The notes under the pieces are model-generated. The model did not search any database. It saw only the letters and a program-made list of their open reading frames with translations, and was not told the origin of the DNA. Both the position numbers and the translations under genes were made by a program. From Saprospiraceae bacterium (GTDB lineage: Bacteria; Bacteroidota; Bacteroidia; Chitinophagales; Saprospiraceae), in assembly GCA_014379065.1 (NCBI GenBank), contig JACMMM010000683.1, positions 1 through 16,738 on the forward strand: DNA of 16,738 nt, in the 5' to 3' direction. Shown piece after piece: positions 1-6,728 of the stretch. Each line of letters begins with the position of its first letter. Within the stretch, counting starts at the first letter, position 1.

Positions 1-2
1 CG

Positions 3-137
3 GCTAAATCTTTCCTTTCTCTTCGTTATTCGTCGGTTAAAATGTCCCGCATTGCGCCCTCCTCCGGCCTTGACAAAGCAAAAATTTATCTCCCCAAATT
101 CATAGGTTATTGGCCGGATGCGGCACTAGGATCATGA
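3..137 (+). CDS. Possible 3' end of an unidentified upstream gene (partial)
   Basis: An open frame of 44 codons runs from the window edge to a TGA at 135-137, which overlaps the ATG of the next gene as ATGA, the usual sign of translational coupling. The visible residues include RYSSVKMSRIAPSSGLDKAK and end in DAALGS. I do not recognise a family. Another frame (from base 1) is also open, to a TAG at 103-105, so the coding assignment is uncertain. The overlap with the next start is the main argument for this frame. If real, the upstream gene is co-transcribed with the glycosyltransferase that follows. Confidence 0.35.
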   Translation, partial: AKSFLSLRYSSVKMSRIAPSSGLDKAKIYLPKFIGYWPDAALGS

Positions 138-1348
138 ACAAAACAATTTGGGTTTTTAATCAATTTGCAGGTCACCCGGATTCCGGCTGGGGCGAACGCC
201 ATTACTATTTTGCACGATATTGGATTCAGCAGGGTTATCGGGTGGTGATCTTTTCAGGCTCTTACAATCACATGTTCCGAAACTTACCTGAAACAAGTGG
301 GAATCTAACGACACAGATGGTGGATGGTGTTGAGTTTTGTTGGGTAAAAGTGCCTGTTTACCATCCGCAATCCGTGCTCAGGTTTTGGAGTATGCTCGTC
401 TTTGCCTGGAAAACGCTGTGGCTCAAGACGAGTGTGTATGGTACACCGGCAGCCATTTTGGTGTCTTCCATGCCAATTTTTCCAATCCTCAGCGCATTGA
501 TAAAGCGTTCATTTTTTAAAAACACCAAGGTTGTGTTTGAAATCAGGGATATATGGCCTTTATCCTTGCAGTATTTGGCCAATGTTTCAGCCTACCACCC
601 TGCTGTAATTTTTATAGGTTGGTTTGAAAAAATCGGCTATCGCAAGTCTGACGTGGTGGTTTCCTTATTGCCGAATGCACGAGAACATATTGAAGAAATT
701 GCCAAAAAGGTCGTCAATTACCACTATATTCCCAATGGCATAGAGGAGGCGCTTCTTTTAGATGAAGCCCTTGAGCCTTATATAATTGAACAAATCCCCA
801 AGGACAAATTCATTATCGGATATACGGGTACTTTGGCCTTGGCCAATGCGCTTGAATCCTTTGTTGAAACCGCGCATTTATTGAAAGATCAAGCGGGTAT
901 TCATTTTGTGCTAGTCGGTGATGGCTATTTAAAAACCAAACTACAAGAACTCGCATCCGGGCTTTCTAATATCACGTTTATTCCAAAAATCAGGAAGAAC
1001 CAGGTTCAAAGCATCCTGAAGTACTTTGATATTTGTTTTGTAGGTCGGAACGACTCTCCGCTTTTCAAGCACGGTGTTTCAGCCAACAAATACTTTGATT
1101 ACATGCTGGCTGAAAAGCCCGTTTTGGATTCAAATAATCTAATAAAGGATCCTGTAGAACTATCCGGTTGCGGCATCATTGTCAAACCAGAATCCGCGGA
1201 AGCCCTTGCTGAAGGATTGTTGAAATTATACAATATGCCTAAAGATGATTTGAAGGCAATGGGGGCATTGGGCAAAAAATATGTTCAAGAGCAACACAGT
1301 TTACAGCATTTGGCAGGCCAATACCTGACAATACTCACCGATAATTAA
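134..1348 (+). CDS. Glycosyltransferase family 4, WbuB-like
   Basis: Predicted cytoplasmic or membrane-associated sugar transferase that adds a sugar from a nucleotide donor to a lipid-linked glycan. 404 residues, normal for GT4 enzymes of GT-B fold. The N-terminal acceptor domain begins MNKTIWVFNQFAG and has the GERHYYFARYW segment typical of WbuB-like proteins. IRDIWPLSLQ lies near residues 136-145 and YIPNGIE marks the inter-domain region. The C-terminal donor domain starts with IIGYTGTL and carries the conserved HGVSANKYFDYMLAEKPVL block, with nucleotide-sugar-binding residues. I chose ATG 134 rather than the upstream TTG at 110 because the family N-terminus starts exactly there and the ATG overlaps an upstream TGA. 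The next gene begins 4 bases after the stop. The sugar specificity cannot be read from sequence; E. coli WbuB is linked to fucosamine transfer, but that is only a family hint. Confidence 0.88.
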   Translation: MNKTIWVFNQFAGHPDSGWGERHYYFARYWIQQGYRVVIFSGSYNHMFRNLPETSGNLTTQMVDGVEFCWVKVPVYHPQSVLRFWSMLVFAWKTLWLKTSVYGTPAAILVSSMPIFPILSALIKRSFFKNTKVVFEIRDIWPLSLQYLANVSAYHPAVIFIGWFEKIGYRKSDVVVSLLPNAREHIEEIAKKVVNYHYIPNGIEEALLLDEALEPYIIEQIPKDKFIIGYTGTLALANALESFVETAHLLKDQAGIHFVLVGDGYLKTKLQELASGLSNITFIPKIRKNQVQSILKYFDICFVGRNDSPLFKHGVSANKYFDYMLAEKPVLDSNNLIKDPVELSGCGIIVKPESAEALAEGLLKLYNMPKDDLKAMGALGKKYVQEQHSLQHLAGQYLTILTDN

Positions 1349-1352
1349 AGAT

Positions 1353-2309
1353 ATGGTTCCTAATGTGGGCAAAAGCAGTTGTTTAATTACCGGGAGTTCT
1401 GGATTCCTCGGTAGTGTGCTGGTTCAATTTTTGAGCACTGATTTTGAAATTACCACTTTAGGTCGCAATACAACAAACGATGTAGTAATTGATCTGTCAA
1501 AGGAGATCCCAACGCTGCCTGACAAATTCAACCTCATCATCCACAACGCCGGAAAAGCCCACTCCATCCCCAAAACCACCCAAGAGATCCAGGCCTTTTG
1601 GGACACCAACCATCAAGGTACTTTGCGGCTCTTGCAAGCCATTGACAACGCTGGCCATTTTCCCCTAAGTTTTGTTTTTATCAGCACGGTAGCGGTCTAT
1701 GGCATTGAGGAAGGGGAAAATATTTCAGAATCGGCTCCGCTGGAGGCACAAACGCCTTATGCCCAAAGCAAACTTGCGGCAGAAAAAGCCATTTGGGACT
1801 GGGGACTGCAACGAGGCGTTCCAGTCGTAATACTGCGATTGCCGCTGGTGGTTGGGCCAAACCCGCCTGGAAACCTTGCTAAAATGGGCGCCGCCATTCA
1901 AAAAGGACGGTATGTACGGATTCAAAACAATCTGGCGCGAAAAAGCGCGGTAAATGCCCGGGATGTGGCCAAACTAATCCCCACACTGCTCGGAAAATCA
2001 GGCATTTACAATCTTACAGACGGGGTACATCCCACGTTTGAGTCCATAGAGTCTGCCGTTGCGCAGGCGCTTAAAAAGCCGCTTCGGTGGTCTATTCCAA
2101 AAGGGTTCCTGCGTTTGCTTGCAGGTCTTGGGGACTCATTGGCAGCAGTTCCACTCAATACGGCTACATTGCCGAAGTTAACCGCCTCCCTCAGCTTTTC
2201 CGACGCCAAGGCGAGAGCCGAATTGGGCTGGAATCCCAGCCCGGTGCTACCTGTACTTGCTGATCCAAATACATGGAGTGGACTTTTTGCTTTAGACACA
2301 GACCTATAA
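1353..2309 (+). CDS. NAD-dependent epimerase/dehydratase (extended SDR) for a nucleotide sugar
   Basis: 318-residue extended short-chain dehydrogenase/reductase that should epimerise or reduce a UDP-linked sugar. The N-terminal Rossmann motif TGSSGFLG is at residues 13-20, HNAGKAH at 64-70, the catalytic Ser/Thr in ISTVAVYG (about 110-117), and the YxxxK pair at Tyr136 and Lys140 in TPYAQSKLAAEK. Genes of this type commonly stand next to a WecA/WbpL-like transferase, as here, and may make the UDP-sugar that the transferase loads onto undecaprenyl phosphate (WbpV-like context). The start lies 4 bases after the previous stop, so the two genes are probably co-transcribed. The stop codon (2307-2309) and last residues TDL are encoded by the left arm of a long palindrome, so the native C-terminus may have been altered. 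Exact substrate is unknown. Confidence 0.85.
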   Translation: MVPNVGKSSCLITGSSGFLGSVLVQFLSTDFEITTLGRNTTNDVVIDLSKEIPTLPDKFNLIIHNAGKAHSIPKTTQEIQAFWDTNHQGTLRLLQAIDNAGHFPLSFVFISTVAVYGIEEGENISESAPLEAQTPYAQSKLAAEKAIWDWGLQRGVPVVILRLPLVVGPNPPGNLAKMGAAIQKGRYVRIQNNLARKSAVNARDVAKLIPTLLGKSGIYNLTDGVHPTFESIESAVAQALKKPLRWSIPKGFLRLLAGLGDSLAAVPLNTATLPKLTASLSFSDAKARAELGWNPSPVLPVLADPNTWSGLFALDTDL

Positions 2310-2333
2310 GGTTTTTGGAAACCTTATAGGTCT
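2300..2333. repeat. Perfect palindrome, copy 1 of AGACCTATAAGGTTT family
   Basis: Arms of 15 bases (AGACCTATAAGGTTT at 2300-2314, its complement at 2319-2333) with loop TTGG. The left arm contains the stop codon of the epimerase gene. The same arm sequence recurs at 9891-9924 with a different loop (AAAA), so this is a repeat family, not a chance hairpin. There is no long T-run, but the symmetric stem could act as a weak bidirectional terminator or protect a transcript 3' end. Confidence 0.85.
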
Positions 2334-2389
2334 CCATTCCAGAAAATATCCGGTAGTTTGACACTGACAAAGCCCTGACCTAACTCATA

Positions 2390-3400
2390 ATGCCCCTTAT
2401 TTTACCCGTTTTCTTCCTTATATTATTAGGTGCTGAACTGCTTTACTTCAGGCTGGCTCGTACCTATCAAATTTCCGATCAACCCAACCACCGGTCCTCA
2501 CACCAACAGGTAACTTTGCGCGGCGGCGGCATCATTTTTCCTTTAGCCTGGTTGGGATATTCTATCTGGAACGGTTTTGCTTACCCCTACTTTACTGCCG
2601 GTTTATTGTTCATTGCGGGCATCAGTTTTGTGGATGACCTGCGTCCGGTTTCGGCTAAGTTGCGTTTAGGCGTACACCTTCTGGCATTTACCCTTTGCTT
2701 CTGGGAACTACATGTATTTGAGCTTTTGCCCTGGTGGCAATGGCCGCTTGCCTATATCCTTTGCATTGGGATCGTAAATGCTTACAACTTCATGGATGGC
2801 ATCAATGGGATCACGGGATTATACACCTTGGCTTTATTCGTGCCTTTGGCCTTTCAATGGGGAGCGCCTCTTACCTTATTGCAAGCAACAAATCCATTCT
2901 CTTTTTTAATTGCCGCTCTGTTGGTGTTTGGTTTTTTTAATTTCCGAAAAAAAGCAGTTTGTTTTGCCGGAGACGTAGGTTCCATGAGCATCGGTTTTAC
3001 GGTGCTTTTTTTATTAGTGGCGCGTTTTTTGGGCATTTGGGCGTCAGGTGGCCCCATCCCAGAGCGAAGCAACAGTGTGTTTGTGTCGGCTGGAGGATAT
3101 GATTGGTCCGTCTTTTTATTCCTTGCCTTATATGGCATGGATACCATTCTTACCATTGCCTATCGGCTGTGGCTTAAGGAGAATATCTTTCAGGCGCACC
3201 GTTTGCACCTGTATCAATATTTGGCCAATGAGTGTAGATGGCCGCAGATGGTGGTCGCCGGTGTATATGCAGTGATACAAATTATTATTAACCTATGGAT
3301 AATCAATAGTTCTATTACGCTTTGGGCTGGTTTGAGTTTGTTGCTTGGTTTAGTATTGACGTATCTGATTGTGTTGCTTTACCGCGTTAAAATAGCATAG
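2390..3400 (+). CDS. WecA/MraY-like undecaprenyl-phosphate sugar-1-phosphate transferase (GT4-type, WbpL-like)
   Basis: Integral membrane enzyme that moves an amino-sugar 1-phosphate from a UDP-sugar to undecaprenyl phosphate, the first membrane step of a glycan. 336 residues, mostly hydrophobic, about ten predicted membrane helices. Motifs in order: DQPNHRSSHQQVTLRGGG at 30-47, the metal-binding VDDLRP at 81-86 (Asp82, Asp83), NAYNFMDGINGITG at 130-143, AGDVGSMS at 193-200, and the C-terminal substrate loop AHRLHLYQYL at 269-278. These are standard WecA/WbpL signatures. The pairing with the upstream epimerase resembles Pseudomonas wbpV-wbpL; this is a comparison from knowledge of that locus. 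ATG 2390 is the first possible start and leads straight into the first membrane helix. Two monotopic sugar transferases in the same window perform the equivalent step, so several initiating activities coexist. Confidence 0.9.
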   Translation: MPLILPVFFLILLGAELLYFRLARTYQISDQPNHRSSHQQVTLRGGGIIFPLAWLGYSIWNGFAYPYFTAGLLFIAGISFVDDLRPVSAKLRLGVHLLAFTLCFWELHVFELLPWWQWPLAYILCIGIVNAYNFMDGINGITGLYTLALFVPLAFQWGAPLTLLQATNPFSFLIAALLVFGFFNFRKKAVCFAGDVGSMSIGFTVLFLLVARFLGIWASGGPIPERSNSVFVSAGGYDWSVFLFLALYGMDTILTIAYRLWLKENIFQAHRLHLYQYLANECRWPQMVVAGVYAVIQIIINLWIINSSITLWAGLSLLLGLVLTYLIVLLYRVKIA

Positions 3401-3433
3401 TGTCTGCCCCGCAACTGATCAGGATGGGACACT
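3399..3433. terminator. Imperfect hairpin overlapping the stop codon of the WecA-like gene
   Basis: AGTGTC (3399-3404) pairs with GACACT (3428-3433); the stem extends through CCC/GGG with a two-base bulge. A second alternative fold pairs GATCAG (3417-3422) with CTGATC (3432-3437) and is followed by TTTTT at 3439-3443. The first stem starts in the TAG stop codon. It could end or weaken transcription into the sugar transferase gene at 3446. Weak support. Confidence 0.35.
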
Positions 3434-3445
3434 GATCCTTTTTAT

Positions 3446-4132
3446 ATGAGTGCACGCAAACGCTTGTATCCCTTTGTCAAACGTGCTTTTGATCTTTTGG
3501 CAGCCTTTGCGGTATTAATTCTTTTGCTACCGCTGTGGTTACCAATTTTAATGATCCTTCGCATTACCGGAGAGGGAGAGGTTTTTTACCTTCAAAAACG
3601 CATCGGACTGAAAAGTCAGCCATTTTCAATCTGGAAATTCGCCACCATGCTCAAAAACAGTCCTAATATGGGCACGGGCACCATTACTTTACGCAATGAC
3701 CCGAGGGTAACGCCCTTTGGTCATTTCTTGCGAAAGTCAAAAATCAATGAATTACCACAGATCATAAATGTGCTGATGGGTGATATGAGTTTTATAGGTC
3801 CAAGGCCCCTGGATGAAAAAGGATATTTGTCCTATCCAGCCGACATCCGGAAGCAGATATATTGGGTAAAACCGGGCATTAGTGGGATAGGTTCGATCGT
3901 ATTCAGAGACGAAGAGCAATTGATTTCTGCCTCCAGACTGCCTCCGCGCGAGTTTTACACCCAGTATATTGCCCCTTACAAGGCTGCGCTGGAACTTTGG
4001 TACCAGGCGCATCAATCCTTCTTTACCGATTTTGTTTTGCTATGGTTGACCGTTTGGGTGGTTTTGTTTCCGAAGAGCCAAATTATACATCAGGTGTTCC
4101 CTACTCTTCCGGAAAAACCTTCGACACTATGA
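3446..4132 (+). CDS. Monotopic phosphoglycosyl transferase (bacterial sugar transferase, PglC/WcaJ-type), paralogue 1
   Basis: 228-residue sugar transferase expected to transfer a sugar 1-phosphate from a nucleotide sugar to undecaprenyl phosphate at the cytoplasmic face of the inner membrane. The re-entrant membrane helix is at residues 14-39, followed by TGEGEVFYLQKRIG (41-54), the FATMLKNSPNMGTG block (65-78), LRNDPRVTPFG (82-92) and GDMSFIGPRP (112-121). The catalytic pair, usually Asp-Glu in the DELPQ motif of PglC, here reads NELPQ (Asn101-Glu102). The second sugar transferase in this window has the same change. Length matches the short PglC-type forms without the extra N-terminal membrane domain of WcaJ or WbaP. 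It is closely related to the protein at 9224-9907, with long identical stretches such as KFATMLKNSPNMGTG. A C-terminal hydrophobic segment (about 194-210) follows the catalytic domain. Confidence 0.88.
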   Translation: MSARKRLYPFVKRAFDLLAAFAVLILLLPLWLPILMILRITGEGEVFYLQKRIGLKSQPFSIWKFATMLKNSPNMGTGTITLRNDPRVTPFGHFLRKSKINELPQIINVLMGDMSFIGPRPLDEKGYLSYPADIRKQIYWVKPGISGIGSIVFRDEEQLISASRLPPREFYTQYIAPYKAALELWYQAHQSFFTDFVLLWLTVWVVLFPKSQIIHQVFPTLPEKPSTL

Positions 4133-4172
4133 AATGGCTTTGGTTATTAGGATGCTAACGACAAGGCCATTT
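4132..4172. terminator. Possible hairpin terminator after the first sugar transferase
   Basis: AAATGGC (4132-4138) pairs with GCCATTT (4166-4172), and the loop contains a second small stem GTTA/TAAC. It starts at the last base of the stop codon (4130-4132). The T-run after the stem is short (part of CCATTTTGG), so termination is uncertain. Confidence 0.3.
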
Positions 4173-4236
4173 TGGCAGGTGTGAATCATGTAACTTATTT
4201 TCAAAATTCTGTAATAAGACCACCAATGCCCTGTCC

Positions 4237-4244
4237 TAACTTTG
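4237..4244 (+). promoter_or_regulatory. Possible Bacteroidota -7 promoter box TAACTTTG
   Basis: Exact match to the TAnnTTTG -7 consensus used by the Bacteroidota primary sigma factor, followed by CA. No clear TTTG -33 box is found at the expected distance (the nearest is TTCTG at 4207-4211, too far). If active, it would produce a leader of about 400 bases before the dehydratase gene at 4655. Confidence 0.35.
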
Positions 4245-4361
4245 CATGGTTAAAATTTACCATTATTACCATTTAAGTACTTATGTCAATTCATTGTAAC
4301 TATCCAGCCGCTCCCAAGTCCCCGATACCGCCGAGCGTTGGCTGCGCATAGCCAAACCAAA

Positions 4362-4387
4362 AATCCCGCAGGGATTACATGTTTATA
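4362..4387. repeat. Dispersed-repeat-like segment with AATCCC-GCA-GGGATT stem and ACATGTTTATAG tail
   Basis: A small stem (AATCCC at 4362-4367, GGGATT at 4371-4376, loop GCA) is followed by ACATGTTTATAG. From memory, sequences built as a short G/C stem followed by ACATGTTTATAG recur between genes in environmental Bacteroidota. I cannot verify that here. A similar stem, ACCGC-GTA-GCGGT followed by GACATTATGG, lies at the fcl start (11873 onward). Confidence 0.4.
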
Positions 4388-4654
4388 GTACCTGGCGGAA
4401 TAGAAATGCCATATGTCACCCCGAATTTTGTAACAGTGTAAAAACGGAAAGTTGACAAGTTTGGCATTTCGTTCTATCAACGAGTCGGAGTTGGCAAGGC
4501 TGCCATAGCCGTCACGATAAGCCTTATATTGTATAATTTGAGTGTGTTCAGAAAACTGTATCAATTTGGATGGACTCCCCTTTAAGGTTAGGGGGTTCTA
4601 CTCAACTTAACCAATGCTTTTTTTAATCCATCATATCAAAACAAACATATCATT

Positions 4655-6553
4655 ATGCCTTCATTATATAATTCAATTAAAAACAGGAAATGGGCTGGCT
4701 ACAGAACCAAATGGTTGATCTTCGGTCTCGACATTTTTGCCAGTGCGTTCTCCATTTTTGCCGCAATCCTGCTGAGTTACGAGTTCCAACCCGAAAAAGC
4801 CGGTTTGTTTTACTCTTGGGCCATTGCCGTCTTATTGGGCTTGCGTATACTCTCTTTTATCTGGTTTCGCACTTACTCGATCGTTGTCCGCTATATCGGC
4901 GAAAAGGACTACAAAACCTCCTTCTTGGCAGTCACGAGCGCTTCCTGCTGTTTTTATCTGATTTATGGTTTGCTTCCTCCCGTCCTTGCCCCTGCCAAAC
5001 TTGCGCCGATCCTACTGATAGATGGTATCCTTTGCCTGTGTTCCGTCGTAGCTATTCGCGTTTTGTTGCGCCTTGCTTATGACCGGATCAAAAAAAATCA
5101 CGCAGGCATCCCTACGGCCATATTTGGCGCAGGGGAGCTGGGTGTTATGGTTGAGCGTATACTCCGCAACAACACCTCTCATCCCTATCGGATCATGGCT
5201 TTTTTTGATGATAGCCCCCAGATATACGGCAAGTTACTCAATGGCGTGCGGGTATTCGATCCTGAAAAATCTTTCCTGGAAGTTATTCTGAAGCATCGGA
5301 TTCAGCATGTCATTATCGGTATTGATGGCTTGTCGCCAGAACGCAGAATTGCCTTCATCCATACTTGTCTTGAAAACAACGTAAAAGTGCTGAAAATCCC
5401 GCCTGCAGAGTTGTGGATGAATGGCACCCTCAATATTGGGCAGTTGAAAAATATCAATTTTGAGGATTTGCTCAATCGTCCACCCATTGAGCTAGACCAA
5501 GAAGGCGTGCAAAATTCGATCAGAGGCCGGGTGGTGTTGGTAACTGGCTGTGCGGGTTCCATTGGAAGTGAAATAGTGCATCAATTGCTCCGCTATCAAC
5601 CCGCTACCGTGATCGGATTGGATCAGGCAGAAACCCCCTTGGCGGACATTACGCTGAAATTGAAAGACCAGGTGGAGCAAGGTATGTTTTTGCCCATTAT
5701 TGGGGATGTGCGGGATCGGGATAAGATCCAACGTATCTTTGAAGAATACAGGCCCGTGTACATTTTTCACGCGGCCGCTTACAAACATGTGCCGATCATG
5801 GAAATTTTTCCGGAACAGGCCATTAAAGTAAATGTGGAAGGAACCCAAAACATGGCCGATCTGGCGGTACAATATGGGGTGGAAAAATTTGTGATGATTT
5901 CCACCGACAAGGTAATAAACCCGAGCAATGTCATGGGCGCGTCCAAGCGGATTGCAGAGATTTATACCCAATCGCTCAATTTTCACGCCAACCACTACAC
6001 CCAGTTTATTACCACACGTTTCGGCAATGTGCTGGGTTCCAATGGATCCGTGATTCCGATCTTCCTCGCCCAAATAGAGAACCGCGAGCCGATTACCCTC
6101 ACTCACCCCGATGTTAGCCGCTACTTTATGACTATTCCGGAAGCTTGTCAACTGGTGTTGGAAGCAGGCGCAATGGGTAAGGGCGGTGAGATTTTTGTGT
6201 TCGATATGGGAGAACCGGTGCGTATCCTCGATCTGGCACACAAAATGATACAAATGGCTGGCTTGGTAGTAGAAAAAGATATTATGATCAAAATCACAGG
6301 ACTCCGTCCGGGTGAAAAGCTCACTGAAGAGCTCTTGGATTACAATGAAAACACCCTCCCGACCCATCACCCCAAGATCAAAAAAGCGAAAGTGAGAATA
6401 TGTGATTATTCACAGGTAAAACCCGAAATAGACTTATTGATCCACCACGCCAATTCGGGTCTTCAGAGCACTGCAATTGTGCAACACATGAAACATTTAG
6501 TGCCTGAATATACGAGCCAGAATTCCAAATATTCAACTTTGGATATTGCATAG
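4655..6553 (+). CDS. capD: Membrane UDP-sugar 4,6-dehydratase, CapD/WbpM/PglF family
   Basis: 632 residues, full length for the membrane form of this family. Four hydrophobic segments lie in the first 140 residues (about 19-41, 51-71, 90-107, 117-139). A first Rossmann-like domain follows with FGAGELG at 157-163, then the linker FEDLLNRPPIEL (269-280), and the catalytic SDR domain with TGCAGSIGSE (297-306), HAAAYKHVP (372-380) and STDKVINPSNVMGASKR (416-432). As in WbpM and PglF the usual catalytic Tyr is replaced by Met (Met427, Lys431), a known family trait. These enzymes convert UDP-GlcNAc to the 4-keto-6-deoxy sugar, the entry to QuiNAc, FucNAc or bacillosamine. The following gene is a WbpD-like acetyltransferase and then an aminotransferase remnant, so an amino-sugar pathway is plausible. 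The stop codon directly touches a heptamer repeat array. Confidence 0.92.
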   Translation: MPSLYNSIKNRKWAGYRTKWLIFGLDIFASAFSIFAAILLSYEFQPEKAGLFYSWAIAVLLGLRILSFIWFRTYSIVVRYIGEKDYKTSFLAVTSASCCFYLIYGLLPPVLAPAKLAPILLIDGILCLCSVVAIRVLLRLAYDRIKKNHAGIPTAIFGAGELGVMVERILRNNTSHPYRIMAFFDDSPQIYGKLLNGVRVFDPEKSFLEVILKHRIQHVIIGIDGLSPERRIAFIHTCLENNVKVLKIPPAELWMNGTLNIGQLKNINFEDLLNRPPIELDQEGVQNSIRGRVVLVTGCAGSIGSEIVHQLLRYQPATVIGLDQAETPLADITLKLKDQVEQGMFLPIIGDVRDRDKIQRIFEEYRPVYIFHAAAYKHVPIMEIFPEQAIKVNVEGTQNMADLAVQYGVEKFVMISTDKVINPSNVMGASKRIAEIYTQSLNFHANHYTQFITTRFGNVLGSNGSVIPIFLAQIENREPITLTHPDVSRYFMTIPEACQLVLEAGAMGKGGEIFVFDMGEPVRILDLAHKMIQMAGLVVEKDIMIKITGLRPGEKLTEELLDYNENTLPTHHPKIKKAKVRICDYSQVKPEIDLLIHHANSGLQSTAIVQHMKHLVPEYTSQNSKYSTLDIA

Positions 6554-6587
6554 ACATTGGACGTTGGACACTGGACATTAGACGTTG
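6553..6587. repeat. Heptamer repeat array, left half (consensus GACRTTG, five units)
   Basis: Five consecutive 7-base units: GACATTG, GACGTTG, GACACTG, GACATTA, GACGTTG. The first base is the last base of the dehydratase stop codon TAG (6551-6553). An array of the same heptamer in reverse complement lies at 6689-6728, about 100 bases downstream, so the two form a large inverted pair around a non-repetitive spacer. Confidence 0.8.
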
Positions 6588-6688
6588 AACTTGCGTTGAA
6601 ACAGATTTGATCCTGAAAAAAGTGTCCAAAATGGGAAGGGTTCAATTCAAAAAGCCTCGTTTTATGAAAAATTGACTTTCGAAAGATG

Positions 6689-6728
6689 CACTGTCCAAAG
6701 TCCAACGTCTAACGTCCAAAGTCCAATG
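6689..6728. repeat. Heptamer repeat array, right half (reverse complement of GACRTTG)
   Basis: Units read CACTGTC, CAAAGTC, CAACGTC, TAACGTC, CAAAGTC and then a partial CAATG. These are the complement of the GACRTTG units at 6553-6587. The final partial unit contains the ATG start codon (6726-6728) of the acetyltransferase gene. The array therefore forms the entire immediate upstream region of that gene, including where a ribosome binding site would sit. Confidence 0.8.

Larger units (their letters stand above)
4133..4654. other. 522-base intergenic region without a convincing gene
   Basis: Contains the possible hairpin at 4132-4172, a TAACTTTG box at 4237-4244, a short open frame from ATG 4284 (22 codons, MSIHCNYPAAPK...), a dispersed-repeat-like segment at 4362-4387, and a small CCCCT/AGGGG stem at 4577-4594. 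A minus-strand frame at 4286-4564 is open for 92 codons but starts with TTG, crosses the repeat, and resembles no family I know; I do not call it a gene. The region may carry the long leader of the downstream dehydratase gene or the debris of a lost gene. Confidence 0.5.

Noticed and set aside
2357..2388. TTTG (2357-2360) plus TAACTCAT (2381-2388) as a promoter for the WecA-like gene
   Set aside because: Spacing is right, but the second half of the -7 box does not match TTTG.
4531..4540. TATAATTTG as a promoter box upstream of the CapD gene
   Set aside because: Spacing between TA and TTTG is one base off and no -33 box is present.
4286..4564. 92-codon minus-strand frame in the 522-base intergenic region
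   Set aside because: Starts with TTG, crosses a repeat-like stem and has no recognisable motif; treated as chance or debris.
5492..6370. Long minus-strand open frame (292 codons) within the CapD-type dehydratase
   Set aside because: It is a frame shadow of a strongly conserved plus-strand gene and its translation shows no family features.
6672..6725. Upstream extension of the acetyltransferase gene
   Set aside because: The extra residues (ending in NVQSP) are encoded by heptamer repeat, and family proteins start at the MPYFSHPTA position.
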